Assembly (NCBI GenBank): GCA_007124075.1
Contig: SLFV01000398.1
Span: forward strand, 1-12,320
DNA length: 12,320 bases
Direction of reading: 5' to 3'
Source: Roseimaritima sp.
GTDB lineage: Bacteria > Planctomycetota > Planctomycetia > Pirellulales > Pirellulaceae
Position numbers and translations under genes: made by a program. This document shows, one piece after another, positions 1 through 6,996 of this stretch (position 1 is the first letter of the stretch; each line of letters begins with the position of its first letter). Under the pieces are notes generated by a model that was given only the letters and a program-made list of their open reading frames with translations, had not been told where the DNA came from and searched no databases.

Positions 1-770
1 ACCGGGGCCAACCCGGGAGGCCGCAGCATTTTCATGCGGTGTCCCGCCAGGGCACCGGCGAAGGTCAGTTCTGTCAGCCCTTCGGGTAGCGGCATCACCG
101 CCGCCAATGTCATCGCTGGTGCCCCCCCCACGGTGATCGTCACGGGAAGCGGCTCGTTGCGAGCCATAGCGGCCTGGTGATGTACACCGATGCCGCGGTG
201 GATCTGATAGTGCAATCCGACCTCCGATTGCGGGTCGTAGTCGTTGCCCGAAAGCTGCACGCGGTACATCCCCAAGTTAACTCGCATCAGGGAAGTGGCC
301 GAGGCTGGGTCCGCGGTTAGGACTTGGGGTAAAGTCACAAACGCACCGCCGTCGTCGGGCCAGCATTTCAACTGCGGTAATTCGTGCAGCGGACAGCTTT
401 CCGCTTGCACCGCTCCCCGGCGAGTGTACCGAGGCAGCATTCGCAATGCGGTCAGGGGGACCGTGGCGTATCGCAGCGGACGCTTCGGCAACGCTTGGGG
501 ATCAATTTTCAGTTCAATCAATCGGCGAACCGATTCCAGCGTATGCCGAAACAAATACCTCGCTTGTTGCAAGCTGCCAAACAGATTGGATACCATCGGA
601 AACCGGCAGCCGCGAACGCGATGAAATAGGACCGCAGGTCCGCCGGAAGCGTAAACCCGACGTTGGATTTCGGCCATCTCTAAGTGCGGGTCCACCTCTT
701 GGTCGCATTCGATTAGATAGCCTCCCTGACGAAGGTCAACCACTGCCTCTCGGGTACTTCGGTGCTTCAT
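1..770 (-). CDS. UbiD-family decarboxylase, N-terminal part (runs off left edge)
   Basis: I translated this by hand from the ATG at 770-768. It stays open for 256 codons to the window edge, so the 3' part is missing. UbiD enzymes (re)carboxylate aromatic or unsaturated acids with prenylated FMN supplied by a UbiX-type flavin prenyltransferase; members act in ubiquinone and menaquinone synthesis. Seen here: EVDPHLEMAEI (25-35) and SGGPAVLFHRVRG (42-54) followed by VSNLFGS (60-66), all typical of the UbiD N-terminus. VNLGMYRVQ (164-172) places Asn165 and Arg170 where the cofactor-binding Asn and Arg lie, and LHYQIHRG (186-193) follows. The next elements are TVGGAPA (213-219) and LPEGLTELTFAGAL (228-241). 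The start is fixed by an in-frame stop just upstream. No Shine-Dalgarno is visible, since the bases upstream are pyrimidine-rich. It is divergent from pepA. The family is clear; the substrate cannot be told from sequence. It resembles the long UbiD forms tied to menaquinone, but that is a guess. Confidence 0.9.
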   Translation of the reverse strand, partial: MKHRSTREAVVDLRQGGYLIECDQEVDPHLEMAEIQRRVYASGGPAVLFHRVRGCRFPMVSNLFGSLQQARYLFRHTLESVRRLIELKIDPQALPKRPLRYATVPLTALRMLPRYTRRGAVQAESCPLHELPQLKCWPDDGGAFVTLPQVLTADPASATSLMRVNLGMYRVQLSGNDYDPQSEVGLHYQIHRGIGVHHQAAMARNEPLPVTITVGGAPAMTLAAVMPLPEGLTELTFAGALAGHRMKMLRPPGLAP

Positions 771-1115
771 GAAATTCGCGATGGAAAGGAGGTCAATCGG
801 GTCGGGGGACGGTCACAAATCGTTGGGAAGTAAGTTATCGCATTCAATTCGCCTACCCCGATTCGCCGCCGTGGCAATCGTGGGGAAAAACTCTCCCTGT
901 CCATTCGCGTCGATTCCTGGTGCACAGGACCGGGGAAGCGGACCATTGAATCTGCCGCTCGCCTAAACAGAACATCAGGAACTTTGCCGCACAAGCCCGC
1001 AGCGACCAGCCGTCTGCCCTTGCGGCCATGTCGGCAGTGGCAATCGAAATGTGTATGCTGTTACAGACCAAGGGTCAAAAGCAATTTTTGTAAATCTCAA
1101 TGGAAGTGACTCGCG
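771..1115. other. Divergent intergenic region between ubiD-like gene and pepA
   Basis: These 345 bases separate two divergently transcribed genes, so both promoters are expected here. I see no convincing -35/-10 pair. The stretch nearest pepA (about 1075-1100) is locally AT-rich and is the most likely place for its promoter. The short ORFs on both strands have no recognisable similarity and low-complexity arginine/proline composition, so I do not call them. A purine-rich AAAGGAGGT lies at 785-793 on the plus strand but has no start codon at a usable distance. No strong hairpin with a T-tract, tRNA or repeat was found. Confidence 0.5.
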
Positions 1116-2597
1116 ATGAAACTTATCAATCAATGGCCGTCTGCCTGTGATTGTATCGTGTTGGGAATCGACGAAAACGGAACACTGGCCGCGGCAGCGG
1201 CCGATTTGTCGCCCGATTTGACGGATTTCTTGGTAGCGGCTTGGAAGGCCGGCTGCGTTTCGGCCAAACGTTTTGACCCGTCGCTGGTGCCGCTGCCCGA
1301 GCCCGCTGCGTACGAATCGGCGCTCCTGGTTGGCTTGGGCAACGCAGGTGATTTGAGTGTGGGAGACGCATTCCAGATCGGCGCAACGGCTCTGCGGGCG
1401 TTGACGAAAAATCCCGGAAAGAGGCTTGCCGTAGGGTTTGTCTCCCTGTGGGGTGACGCCGGCCAAGCCGCATTGGTCGCCGGTGCGCTGCACGGCACCG
1501 AGGGGCAAGCCATCCGAAAAAGCCAACCGGAGCGGTTTCCGCCGGAGACGCTCGCGTTTCCAGGGATAAACTCCGCAGTGCTGGAACGCGGACGAATCGT
1601 CGGGAACGCTGTTAATCGCACTCGGGATCTGGTAAACCAGCCAGCCAATGATTTGTTTCCCGAATCCTTTGCGCAATGGGCGGCAAAGGTCGCGTCCGAA
1701 CAGGGGCTGCAAGTCGAGATTTGGGACCAAGATCGCTTGGTTGCCGAGCGTTGTCAGGCGATTTTGGCAGTCGGTCAGGGTTCGGCCAATCCGCCGCGAT
1801 TGGTGAAACTGAGCCACCGGGGTGGGGACCCACAGCAGCCGCCCGTCGTCTTCGTGGGCAAGGGTATCACGTTTGACACGGGCGGCTATTCGCTGAAACC
1901 CACCGATTCAATGCTGGATATGAAATGTGACATGGCCGGGGCAGCAACGGTTGTGGGGGTGATGCAAGCGATCGCGGAATTGAAACTGCCGTGCAATGTT
2001 GAGGGCATTTTGGCACTGGCGGAAAACATGATCGATGGCAACAGCTATCGATTGGGAGACGTGATTACAACTCGGAGCGGCAAGACAGTTGAAATCCACA
2101 ATACCGATGCCGAAGGGCGTGTCGTTCTGGCGGATGCGTTGGATGTTGCGTTGCAGTCAAAACCGGCAGCGATTGTCGATTTGGCAACGTTGACAGGGGC
2201 CTGCGTTGTTGCGTTGGGAACCGAAATCTCTGGCCTGATGGGAAACGACCGGGCGTTGCAGGCGGAGATCCAGGCCGCAGCCGATTCGCAAGGCGAATGG
2301 GTTTGGCCCTTGCCAATGCATTCGTTTTTTGATGACCAAGTCAAGGGGAAAATCGCCGATCTAAAGAACGTGGGGGAGGGACGCTGGGGAGGCGCAACCA
2401 CTGCGGCAAAGTTCTTGGAAGCTTTCGTCGGCCAGGTACCATGGTTGCACATCGATATTGCGGGACCCGCCTTTGCCAGCAACGCAACGCCGCAGCGAGA
2501 CGCAGGGGGCACCGGTGCGATGGTTAGAACGTTGACCCATTGGCTGCAGTCGCGGGAGATGCCCTCCCGCCCCAACGTTGCCGACCCGCCGTCGTAA
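1116..2597 (+). CDS. pepA: Leucyl aminopeptidase, M17 family (PepA)
   Basis: This is a 493-residue cytosolic di-zinc or manganese exopeptidase that removes N-terminal residues, with leucine preferred, from peptides; it works in peptide turnover. The length fits the family (about 500). The N-terminal, poorly conserved domain spans roughly 1-160. The catalytic domain starts near DLVNQPAND (171-179). Metal and catalytic residues are visible: Lys249, Asp254 and Lys261 in GKGITFDTGGYSLKP, Asp272 in MKCDMAGAA, and Asp331, Glu333 and Arg335 in the signature NTDAEGRV. VGEGRWGGATTAAKFLEAFV and HIDIAG near the C-terminus are also typical. The ATG at 1116 is preceded by GGAAG (1102-1106) at 9-base spacing. 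The gene stands alone, divergent from the UbiD-like gene. Some M17 proteins also bind DNA at the cer/carAB sites in E. coli; nothing here tests that role. Confidence 0.97.
   Translation: MKLINQWPSACDCIVLGIDENGTLAAAAADLSPDLTDFLVAAWKAGCVSAKRFDPSLVPLPEPAAYESALLVGLGNAGDLSVGDAFQIGATALRALTKNPGKRLAVGFVSLWGDAGQAALVAGALHGTEGQAIRKSQPERFPPETLAFPGINSAVLERGRIVGNAVNRTRDLVNQPANDLFPESFAQWAAKVASEQGLQVEIWDQDRLVAERCQAILAVGQGSANPPRLVKLSHRGGDPQQPPVVFVGKGITFDTGGYSLKPTDSMLDMKCDMAGAATVVGVMQAIAELKLPCNVEGILALAENMIDGNSYRLGDVITTRSGKTVEIHNTDAEGRVVLADALDVALQSKPAAIVDLATLTGACVVALGTEISGLMGNDRALQAEIQAAADSQGEWVWPLPMHSFFDDQVKGKIADLKNVGEGRWGGATTAAKFLEAFVGQVPWLHIDIAGPAFASNATPQRDAGGTGAMVRTLTHWLQSREMPSRPNVADPPS
2552..2570 (+). other. 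Perfect 7-bp stem-loop inside the 3' end of pepA
   Basis: GCGGGAG (2552-2558) pairs perfectly with CTCCCGC (2564-2570) around a 5-base loop ATGCC. It lies 25 bases before the pepA stop codon and is not followed by a T-tract, so it is not a canonical intrinsic terminator. It could protect the mRNA 3' end or simply be coincidence in GC-rich coding sequence. Confidence 0.4.
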
Positions 2598-2831
2598 ACG
2601 CTCCCGGACGACCGTACCGAAATGCAAAACGAATCTGAAGTGTGGCAGCGATGATGCTCTGGGGGCTGTTGTTGATGCTGTCGTTCTATGCGTTGACCGC
2701 CGAAACACGGGCTCAAGTTTTTATGCTTTTGGCCCGTCGAACACGCAGTGGGCTAGTGTTTCTCTTTTATATTACGTCTAGTGCGCGGCTCCGAATTCAA
2801 AATTCTATACGTTTTCCCCAAAGGTTTTTTT
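2598..2831. other. Intergenic region between pepA and secreted-protein gene, with stem-loop at 2708-2736
   Basis: The region becomes AT-richer toward the right. CGGGCT (2708-2713) can pair with GGCCCG (2731-2736, one G-U), and AAG pairs with CTT inside it. This gives an interrupted stem of about 9 bp with an 8-base loop. No T-tract follows, so it is at best a weak terminator or processing site for pepA. A -10-like TATATT occurs at 2768-2773 but lacks a matching -35. The promoter of the next gene is expected in this region but I cannot fix it. Confidence 0.3.
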
Positions 2832-2842
2832 ATGTCCGCTAA
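2642..2842 (+). CDS. Doubtful small hydrophobic ORF upstream of the secreted-protein gene
   Basis: This 66-codon ORF starts with GTG at 2642 (tandem ATGs at 2651 and 2654 are alternatives) and ends 11 bases inside the next gene. The predicted peptide has a hydrophobic N-terminal segment (MMLWGLLLMLSFYAL) and a second short hydrophobic stretch (LVFLFYITSS), as in a small membrane protein. The first 20 codons favour G or C in third position like the neighbours; the rest do not. There is no clear ribosome binding site and I recognise no family. It is probably a chance ORF in the intergenic region and is recorded only as a candidate. Confidence 0.15.
   Translation: MAAMMLWGLLLMLSFYALTAETRAQVFMLLARRTRSGLVFLFYITSSARLRIQNSIRFPQRFFYVR
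2820..2824 (+). promoter_or_regulatory. Ribosome binding site AAAGG, separated from its ATG by seven T residues
   Basis: AAAGG at 2820-2824 lies 7 bases before the ATG at 2832, and the whole spacer is T7. It decides the start: the upstream in-frame GTG at 2781 has no such site and would put 17 residues ahead of an otherwise normal signal peptide. Confidence 0.65.
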
Positions 2843-4460
2843 CCCGGCTCGCTCCACGACGGCTGGCCTTTTCCTGCTGCTATTTTGGCCACAGGTCGGG
2901 GGCGCAGCAGAGCCGCAGGCACCGACGAAAAGCGAAATGGCAGGCTACCTGTTGGTCCCGCATGAGCGGGTGGATCCATCCTACAACGGCGGCTTTTCCA
3001 TGTACGTCGCAGCTTGGCCGCTGCTGAAAAATTATCCCGGTCCGCGGTTTCAAAGCGGCTTGTTCGGCACCTGGATGTTTGCTCAGTATGACGACCCAAA
3101 GCCCGAAAAAATATATTCCGACATCGAAGGCGGCCTGGGTTGGTGGCGCGACACCCGCTTTGCCACGGAGACGCCAAAGTTCATTATGGGAGGGGTGGCA
3201 CTGAATTTTGTCCGTTGGGCCAATGGTCCCGGGGCTGGCAAGGGCCGCAACTGGGAGAACCCTGCGGGTCACTACGCGATCGCGCAACTGAGTCCCTGGG
3301 TGCTGTGGCCGCCAGATGGTTTGAATCTTCGGCAGGGGACCGCGGGCGAGTTGTTCGGATACGGCTACTTGCCCCTGCCGCTTACTTCCCCGACGCAATC
3401 GACCGCCGGCAGCGATGTGCCGACGGGCAACCACTGTTGGACGTTGTTCCTTAACACTGGCAATTTTAAGGGTCCGGTTACCTTCTTCCTGCCTTACTTC
3501 TGGTCCCAACCGACCGTCGACCGCCCGGATCTGGCTGGGATGTTTCTAGACACCCGGCCAGCCAATCCCAACAAAGCCGTGCAGATGGAGACGCAGCATA
3601 TCCCGGCATATGTTGCCACGGATGCAAGCGGGCAAACCTACGCACGGGTCGCTCCCACCTTATTCCCGGCCAGCCGGGACGACAGTGCGCCCCTGATCCA
3701 TCAGATCACCGCATACAGCAAAGCCGCACTGTGGGACGCAGTCGAGGCCTGGTTTGCCGGAGGCCAAGAGGTCTCGGGAACGATCGACCCGGAGGCGTCG
3801 GTGGTCCACACCTTCAAGGGAGGCGGGGGGGCGACCTGGCGCATTTATCCACCCAACACGCAACGCGACGATCGCGTGCCTGTCGCTTGGAATTCATTCG
3901 CCACGCCGACTGCGCTGGACGAAACGACGTTCGGCTACCGCTGGGACGGGAACGCGGTTGCACAGCACGGGGCATTCGTCACGCTGCCGGAATATTACCG
4001 CCTGGACCAAGATGCCAATGGCAAACCGCGCTGGGTCACCGCAAGCCCGCAGGAGGTGCCAACCGAAACCGGGCTGGGGCAGGTGCAATTCCCGCGACAC
4101 CGCAGCGCGCATCCTGAACCGTACATTACGCCGGACGAGGCGGAAAGTAGTTGGAAGACCCCAGGGCCTGTCGCCGGGCCGTTTCAGGTTCGGCTGGGAG
4201 ACGGCAGCGTTGTCACCTATTACTGGTATCGTTTTGCGGATCAGCCCGCGCTCTTCAACGCGGACCTCAGCGGCGACCAGCGCGAGGTGCTGCAGCAGCG
4301 AGTGGAAATGCTGCACCGGACCTGGACGAAGCAACGACAGTATCTGCCCCCGCCAACGCTGGGCAAACTGGCGGACCTGGATCCCGGGGTCCTGGTGACT
4401 CCGCCCGAGGGGCTGGAGATCGGATACGTCCCGATCGTCACCCGCCAAGCCTCAGACTGA
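2832..4460 (+). CDS. Secreted protein of unknown function (542 aa)
   Basis: I do not recognise this family. With the ATG at 2832 the protein begins with a standard Sec signal peptide: a short n-region with Arg7, a hydrophobic core (AGLFLLLFWPQVGG, about 11-24) and likely cleavage after the small residues of GGAA, just before EPQAP. The mature part (about 515 residues) is unusually rich in Trp, Tyr, Phe, Pro and Gly, has only one cysteine (in NHCWTLF), and shows no further membrane segment. Aromatic motifs such as GGLGWWRDTRF, WPPDGLNLRQG and TYYWYRFAD suggest a globular beta-rich extracytoplasmic protein, but this is inference. I see no recognisable catalytic motif, lipobox, dockerin or PEP-type sorting tail. 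The C-terminal third carries a helical, charged stretch (DLSGDQREVLQQRVEMLHRTW). Its stop codon is one base from the convergent scpA stop, and an intrinsic terminator follows at 4479-4502. A carbohydrate- or sulfatase-associated role would be a guess. Confidence 0.85.
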   Translation: MSANPARSTTAGLFLLLFWPQVGGAAEPQAPTKSEMAGYLLVPHERVDPSYNGGFSMYVAAWPLLKNYPGPRFQSGLFGTWMFAQYDDPKPEKIYSDIEGGLGWWRDTRFATETPKFIMGGVALNFVRWANGPGAGKGRNWENPAGHYAIAQLSPWVLWPPDGLNLRQGTAGELFGYGYLPLPLTSPTQSTAGSDVPTGNHCWTLFLNTGNFKGPVTFFLPYFWSQPTVDRPDLAGMFLDTRPANPNKAVQMETQHIPAYVATDASGQTYARVAPTLFPASRDDSAPLIHQITAYSKAALWDAVEAWFAGGQEVSGTIDPEASVVHTFKGGGGATWRIYPPNTQRDDRVPVAWNSFATPTALDETTFGYRWDGNAVAQHGAFVTLPEYYRLDQDANGKPRWVTASPQEVPTETGLGQVQFPRHRSAHPEPYITPDEAESSWKTPGPVAGPFQVRLGDGSVVTYYWYRFADQPALFNADLSGDQREVLQQRVEMLHRTWTKQRQYLPPPTLGKLADLDPGVLVTPPEGLEIGYVPIVTRQASD

Positions 4461-4461
4461 A

Positions 4462-5268
4462 TCAGCGTCCTTGCACCGGCAGGTTGCTAGCCTGCATTTT
4501 TTCCGTATCGTAGTTATCGACTTCATTGACATTCAGATCGCGACTGAAATTTGGACCACGCACCAAGCGAACTTCGCCGGTTTGCGGATCTTCCACCGTG
4601 GCACAGCCGTGGTGACGGGTCAGTTCCAGCATGGCCAGAAACAATCCGATCAGCGCTGATTTGTGGATGCCGCCGCTCACCATATCTAGCAAAGCCACCG
4701 CAGGTTGCTCGCAAAGCCGCGAGTGAATGCGCTGCATATAAACATGGATCGGCGTGTCGTCATAAATCACTTCGGTCGGAGGCGGCCCCTTGGACTCGCG
4801 CATGATTCGCCCAAAGGCACTGACCAAATCCCACAGCTCCAGGTCCGCAATCGGTTGATTTCCCGGGTCAATCTGTCGCGGTGGCAAGCTATCGGCAAGT
4901 CGCGCAAAACGTTGCTGCCAACGCTCCCCCATTTCATCTAAAATCGCAGCCGCATCGCGAATCTGGCGATATTCCAGTAGACGCTCGACCAGTTCTTCTT
5001 GCGGGTCCTCCACCACAGCATCGGTGTCGTCACCGACGGGTGCCGGCAAAACCGCTTGGCTTTTCAGTTCAACCAGGATGGTGGCCAATTCCAAAAAGTC
5101 GCCAACATCCCCCAAATCCAGCTCCTGCAGGACGTCCATGTAGGCGAAGTATTGGTCGATCACGCGAGTCAACGACAACGCGGTGACATCCAATTCCTGT
5201 CGGCGGACCAGGTACAGTAACAGGTCCAAAGGGCCCCGGTATAACGGCAGTTCAATCCGGAATGTCAT
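4462..5268 (-). CDS. scpA: Segregation and condensation protein ScpA
   Basis: This is a 268-residue kleisin subunit of bacterial condensin. It bridges SMC heads together with ScpB and helps compact and segregate the chromosome. Seen here: the N-terminal SMC-binding domain with YRGPLDLLLYLVRR (10-23) and ELDVTALSLTRVIDQYFAYM (25-44), and the core helix FLELATILVELKSQAVLP (58-75). An acidic linker follows (about 78-95). The C-terminal winged-helix part includes KSALIGLFLAMLEL (203-216) and VEDPQTGEVRLVRG. Length matches the family (about 240-270). The ATG at 5268 places the conserved GPLDLLL at the usual distance from the N-terminus. Only GGAAG, one base from the start, resembles a ribosome binding site, so initiation is not well explained. 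scpB and smc are not in the window. It is convergent with the secreted-protein gene and divergent from ilvN. Confidence 0.95.
   Translation of the reverse strand: MTFRIELPLYRGPLDLLLYLVRRQELDVTALSLTRVIDQYFAYMDVLQELDLGDVGDFLELATILVELKSQAVLPAPVGDDTDAVVEDPQEELVERLLEYRQIRDAAAILDEMGERWQQRFARLADSLPPRQIDPGNQPIADLELWDLVSAFGRIMRESKGPPPTEVIYDDTPIHVYMQRIHSRLCEQPAVALLDMVSGGIHKSALIGLFLAMLELTRHHGCATVEDPQTGEVRLVRGPNFSRDLNVNEVDNYDTEKMQASNLPVQGR
4479..4502 (+). terminator. Intrinsic terminator of the secreted-protein gene, lying inside scpA
   Basis: GCAGGT (4479-4484) pairs with GCCTGC (4490-4495), giving 6 bp including one G-U around a 5-base loop. After one A comes a run of six T residues (4497-4502). On the plus strand this is the classic rho-independent layout, 18 bases after the stop codon at 4460. 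It overlaps codons for the last residues of ScpA on the opposite strand. It cannot serve scpA itself, because on the minus strand the homopolymer comes before the hairpin. Confidence 0.6.
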
Positions 5269-5417
5269 GCTTCCAATCCAGCAGAGACAACGAATCGCGG
5301 GAAATGCGTTTCTGTGCGGGCCTTGTTGGTTGCCAGCGGCGCTACTATCATGCTCGCTTGCTATTTTCGTCCTCGGAATCTGTGTGTAAAGCAGCGATCC
5401 TCAGCAAGGCTTTTCCA
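5269..5417. promoter_or_regulatory. Divergent promoter region scpA / ilvN
   Basis: These 149 bases between two divergent start codons must contain the scpA promoter and the promoter of the five-gene ilvN operon. I cannot assign -35/-10 boxes with confidence. I looked for a branched-chain attenuator (leader peptide rich in Val, Leu or Ile followed by a terminator) and saw no convincing one. AAGG (5406-5409) is the ilvN ribosome binding site, 8 bases from the ATG. Confidence 0.5.
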
Positions 5418-5948
5418 ATGCGACATATCCTTTCGGCACTGGTCCAAAATGTTCCTGGAGTGCTGGCCCATATTGCCGGGATGTTGGCGTCCCGCGGTTA
5501 TAACATCGATTCGCTAGCGGTCGGTGAAACCGAACACCCCAATTTGTCTCGGATGACTTTTGTGGTGGTGGGCGATGCGCGAGTGCTGGAGCAGGTTCGT
5601 AAGCAGTTGGAGAAAATTGTCACTGTCGTAAGTGTACAGGATATTAGCTCGTATGACTACGTGGAACGTGACCTTTTGCTGATGAAGGTCAAGGCACCGG
5701 TCGGTTCGGTCCGCAGCGAAATCCGAGAACTGGTTGATATTTTTCGTGGCCGGATCGTTGATGTCGGCCCGGAGGAAATGATGGTCGAAATCAGCGGACG
5801 CGAAAACAAAGTGGAAGCGTTCATCGATCGCATGCGTGCCTACGGGATTACGGAACTGGCTCGCACCGGGCGAATCGCGATGGTCCGTAGTGTTTGCGGG
5901 CATTCGTTCTGCGATTACCAACCGGTGGACAGTTCACCATCCGCCTAA
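5418..5948 (+). CDS. ilvN: Acetohydroxyacid (acetolactate) synthase small regulatory subunit
   Basis: This 176-residue regulatory subunit activates the catalytic subunit IlvB and gives valine feedback inhibition in branched-chain amino acid synthesis. The N-terminal ACT domain (about 2-75) matches the IlvN/IlvH pattern: [46 protein letters not shown]. Asn11, Gly14 and Asn29, positions linked to valine binding in the E. coli IlvH family, are present, so it is probably valine-sensitive. The C-terminal domain contains [18 protein letters not shown] and [10 protein letters not shown]. The ATG at 5418 is chosen because it gives the family's normal N-terminus and has AAGG 8 bases upstream, although the frame is open for about 50 codons further. 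It is first in the ilvN-ilvC-moaD-moaE-desulfurase run. No ilvB is adjacent, which is less usual. Confidence 0.95.
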   Translation: MRHILSALVQNVPGVLAHIAGMLASRGYNIDSLAVGETEHPNLSRMTFVVVGDARVLEQVRKQLEKIVTVVSVQDISSYDYVERDLLLMKVKAPVGSVRSEIRELVDIFRGRIVDVGPEEMMVEISGRENKVEAFIDRMRAYGITELARTGRIAMVRSVCGHSFCDYQPVDSSPSA

Positions 5949-5988
5949 TACTCTCTTAAATTTCTTAACCCAAGGAACTGCATTCCCC

Positions 5989-6993
5989 ATGGCAGCTACA
6001 ATCTATTACTGCGGCGACGCTGATCTGTCTCACCTAAAAGATAAAACTATCGCGATCCTAGGCTATGGTTCGCAAGGGCATGCCCAGGCGCAAAACCTCC
6101 GCGACAGTGGCTGCAACGTCGTCATCGGTCAGCGTCCAGGGTCGGCCAACTATGATTTGGCAAAGGAACATGGCTTCAGCCCGATGCCGGTCGACCAGGC
6201 CGTCAAGTCAGCCGATGTTATCAATATTTTACTCCCCGACGAAGTCCAAGGCCCGATTTACCAGGAATCGATCAAGCCGCATTTGCGCTCGGGCAACGTC
6301 CTGATGTGCTCCCACGGTTTTAATTTCCATTTCGGTCAGATTGAACCGCCGCAGGGTGTGGATACGTTGCTGGTCGCCCCCAAGGGGCCGGGACATTTGG
6401 TACGCAGTGAGTTTGAAAAAGGGGGAGGGGTCCCCAGTTTAATTGCTTTGGGACCGGGTGCGTCAGAACAGACGAAACAGATCGGTTTGGCCTACGCAAA
6501 AGGCATAGGCGGCACTCGCGGTGGAGTCATCGAAACAACGATCGCGGAAGAAACCGAAACCGACTTGTTCGGCGAACAGGTGGTCCTGTGTGGGGGTGTT
6601 AGCGAACTGGTCAAGGCTGGCTTTCAGACGCTGGTCGATGCGGGCTATCAACCGGAGATGGCTTATTTTGAATGCATGCACGAACTGAAACTGATCGTCG
6701 ACTTGTTCTATCAGGGCGGGTTGAGCTACATGCGATACAGTATTTCTAACACCGCTGAATACGGTGACTACAGTAGCGGTCCGCGGATCATTACTGAAGA
6801 AACACGGGCGGAGATGAAACGGATTTTGGAAGAAATCCAAAACGGCACGTTTGCAAGGAATTGGATTTTAGAAAACCGCGCTGGTGCCCCTGGGTTTAAA
6901 GCCATCCGCAGACGCGAACGTGACCTGCAGGTCGAACACGTTGGTCGGCGGTTGCGGAAGATGATGAGCTGGATTGACGAAAAAGAGGTTTGA
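5989..6993 (+). CDS. ilvC: Ketol-acid reductoisomerase, class I
   Basis: This 334-residue enzyme converts acetolactate and acetohydroxybutyrate to dihydroxy acids with NAD(P)H and Mg2+, the second common step of valine, isoleucine and leucine synthesis. The N-terminal Rossmann domain carries [19 protein letters not shown] (23-41). The following loop GQRPGSAN (47-54), with Arg49 and Ser52, looks like the NADPH-type cofactor loop. [10 protein letters not shown] (107-116) and APKGPGH (130-136) follow. The helical knotted domain has the metal ligands Asp192 and Glu196 in ETDLFGEQ and Glu228 and Glu232 in [16 protein letters not shown] (251-260) is also typical. Length is that of the short class I form. 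The ATG at 5989 is 40 bases after the ilvN stop, with AAGGA at 5972-5976. An earlier in-frame start overlapping ilvN gives a non-family extension and is rejected. Confidence 0.97.
   Translation: MAATIYYCGDADLSHLKDKTIAILGYGSQGHAQAQNLRDSGCNVVIGQRPGSANYDLAKEHGFSPMPVDQAVKSADVINILLPDEVQGPIYQESIKPHLRSGNVLMCSHGFNFHFGQIEPPQGVDTLLVAPKGPGHLVRSEFEKGGGVPSLIALGPGASEQTKQIGLAYAKGIGGTRGGVIETTIAEETETDLFGEQVVLCGGVSELVKAGFQTLVDAGYQPEMAYFECMHELKLIVDLFYQGGLSYMRYSISNTAEYGDYSSGPRIITEETRAEMKRILEEIQNGTFARNWILENRAGAPGFKAIRRRERDLQVEHVGRRLRKMMSWIDEKEV
6984..6988 (+). promoter_or_regulatory. Ribosome binding site AGAGG supporting a TTG start for moaD
   Basis: AGAGG lies within the last codons of ilvC and is 8 bases upstream of TTG at 6997, but 29 bases upstream of the ATG at 7018. 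No comparable site precedes that ATG, so this site favours the longer MoaD. Confidence 0.45.
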
Positions 6994-6996
6994 CTT

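Noticed and set aside
785..793. Perfect AAAGGAGGT ribosome binding site on the plus strand
   Set aside because: No ATG, GTG or TTG lies 5-12 bases downstream, so it probably serves no gene.
767..994. Minus-strand ORF of 75 codons overlapping the UbiD-like start by ATGA
   Set aside because: The peptide is Arg/Pro-rich with no recognisable family or ribosome binding site, and it fills the region where promoters are expected.
975..1817. 280-codon ORF antisense to pepA
   Set aside because: It is a shadow of the high-GC pepA frame. Its composition is typical of antisense translation, while pepA carries all catalytic residues.
2045..2716. 223-codon ORF antisense to pepA's 3' half
   Set aside because: It is a shadow ORF rich in Ser, Arg and Pro with no family signature.
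4418..4436. Hairpin GATCGG/CCGATC as a possible scpA terminator
   Set aside because: It has a 6-bp stem but no T-tract on the minus strand, and it lies within the secreted-protein coding sequence.
5262..5417. In-frame N-terminal extension of ilvN of about 52 codons reaching into scpA
   Set aside because: The extension has no resemblance to IlvN. The ATG at 5418 gives the standard N-terminus and has AAGG at a good distance. An open frame here is chance.
5314..5417. Possible leader peptide (start GTG 5314) with several Leu, Val and Ile codons as a branched-chain attenuator
   Set aside because: The codons are not clustered as in known ilv leaders, the frame runs past the ilvN start, and no terminator/antiterminator pair is visible.
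5836..5988. Earlier start for ilvC inside ilvN
   Set aside because: It would add about 50 residues unrelated to the family. ATG 5989 gives the normal class I N-terminus ([19 protein letters not shown]).
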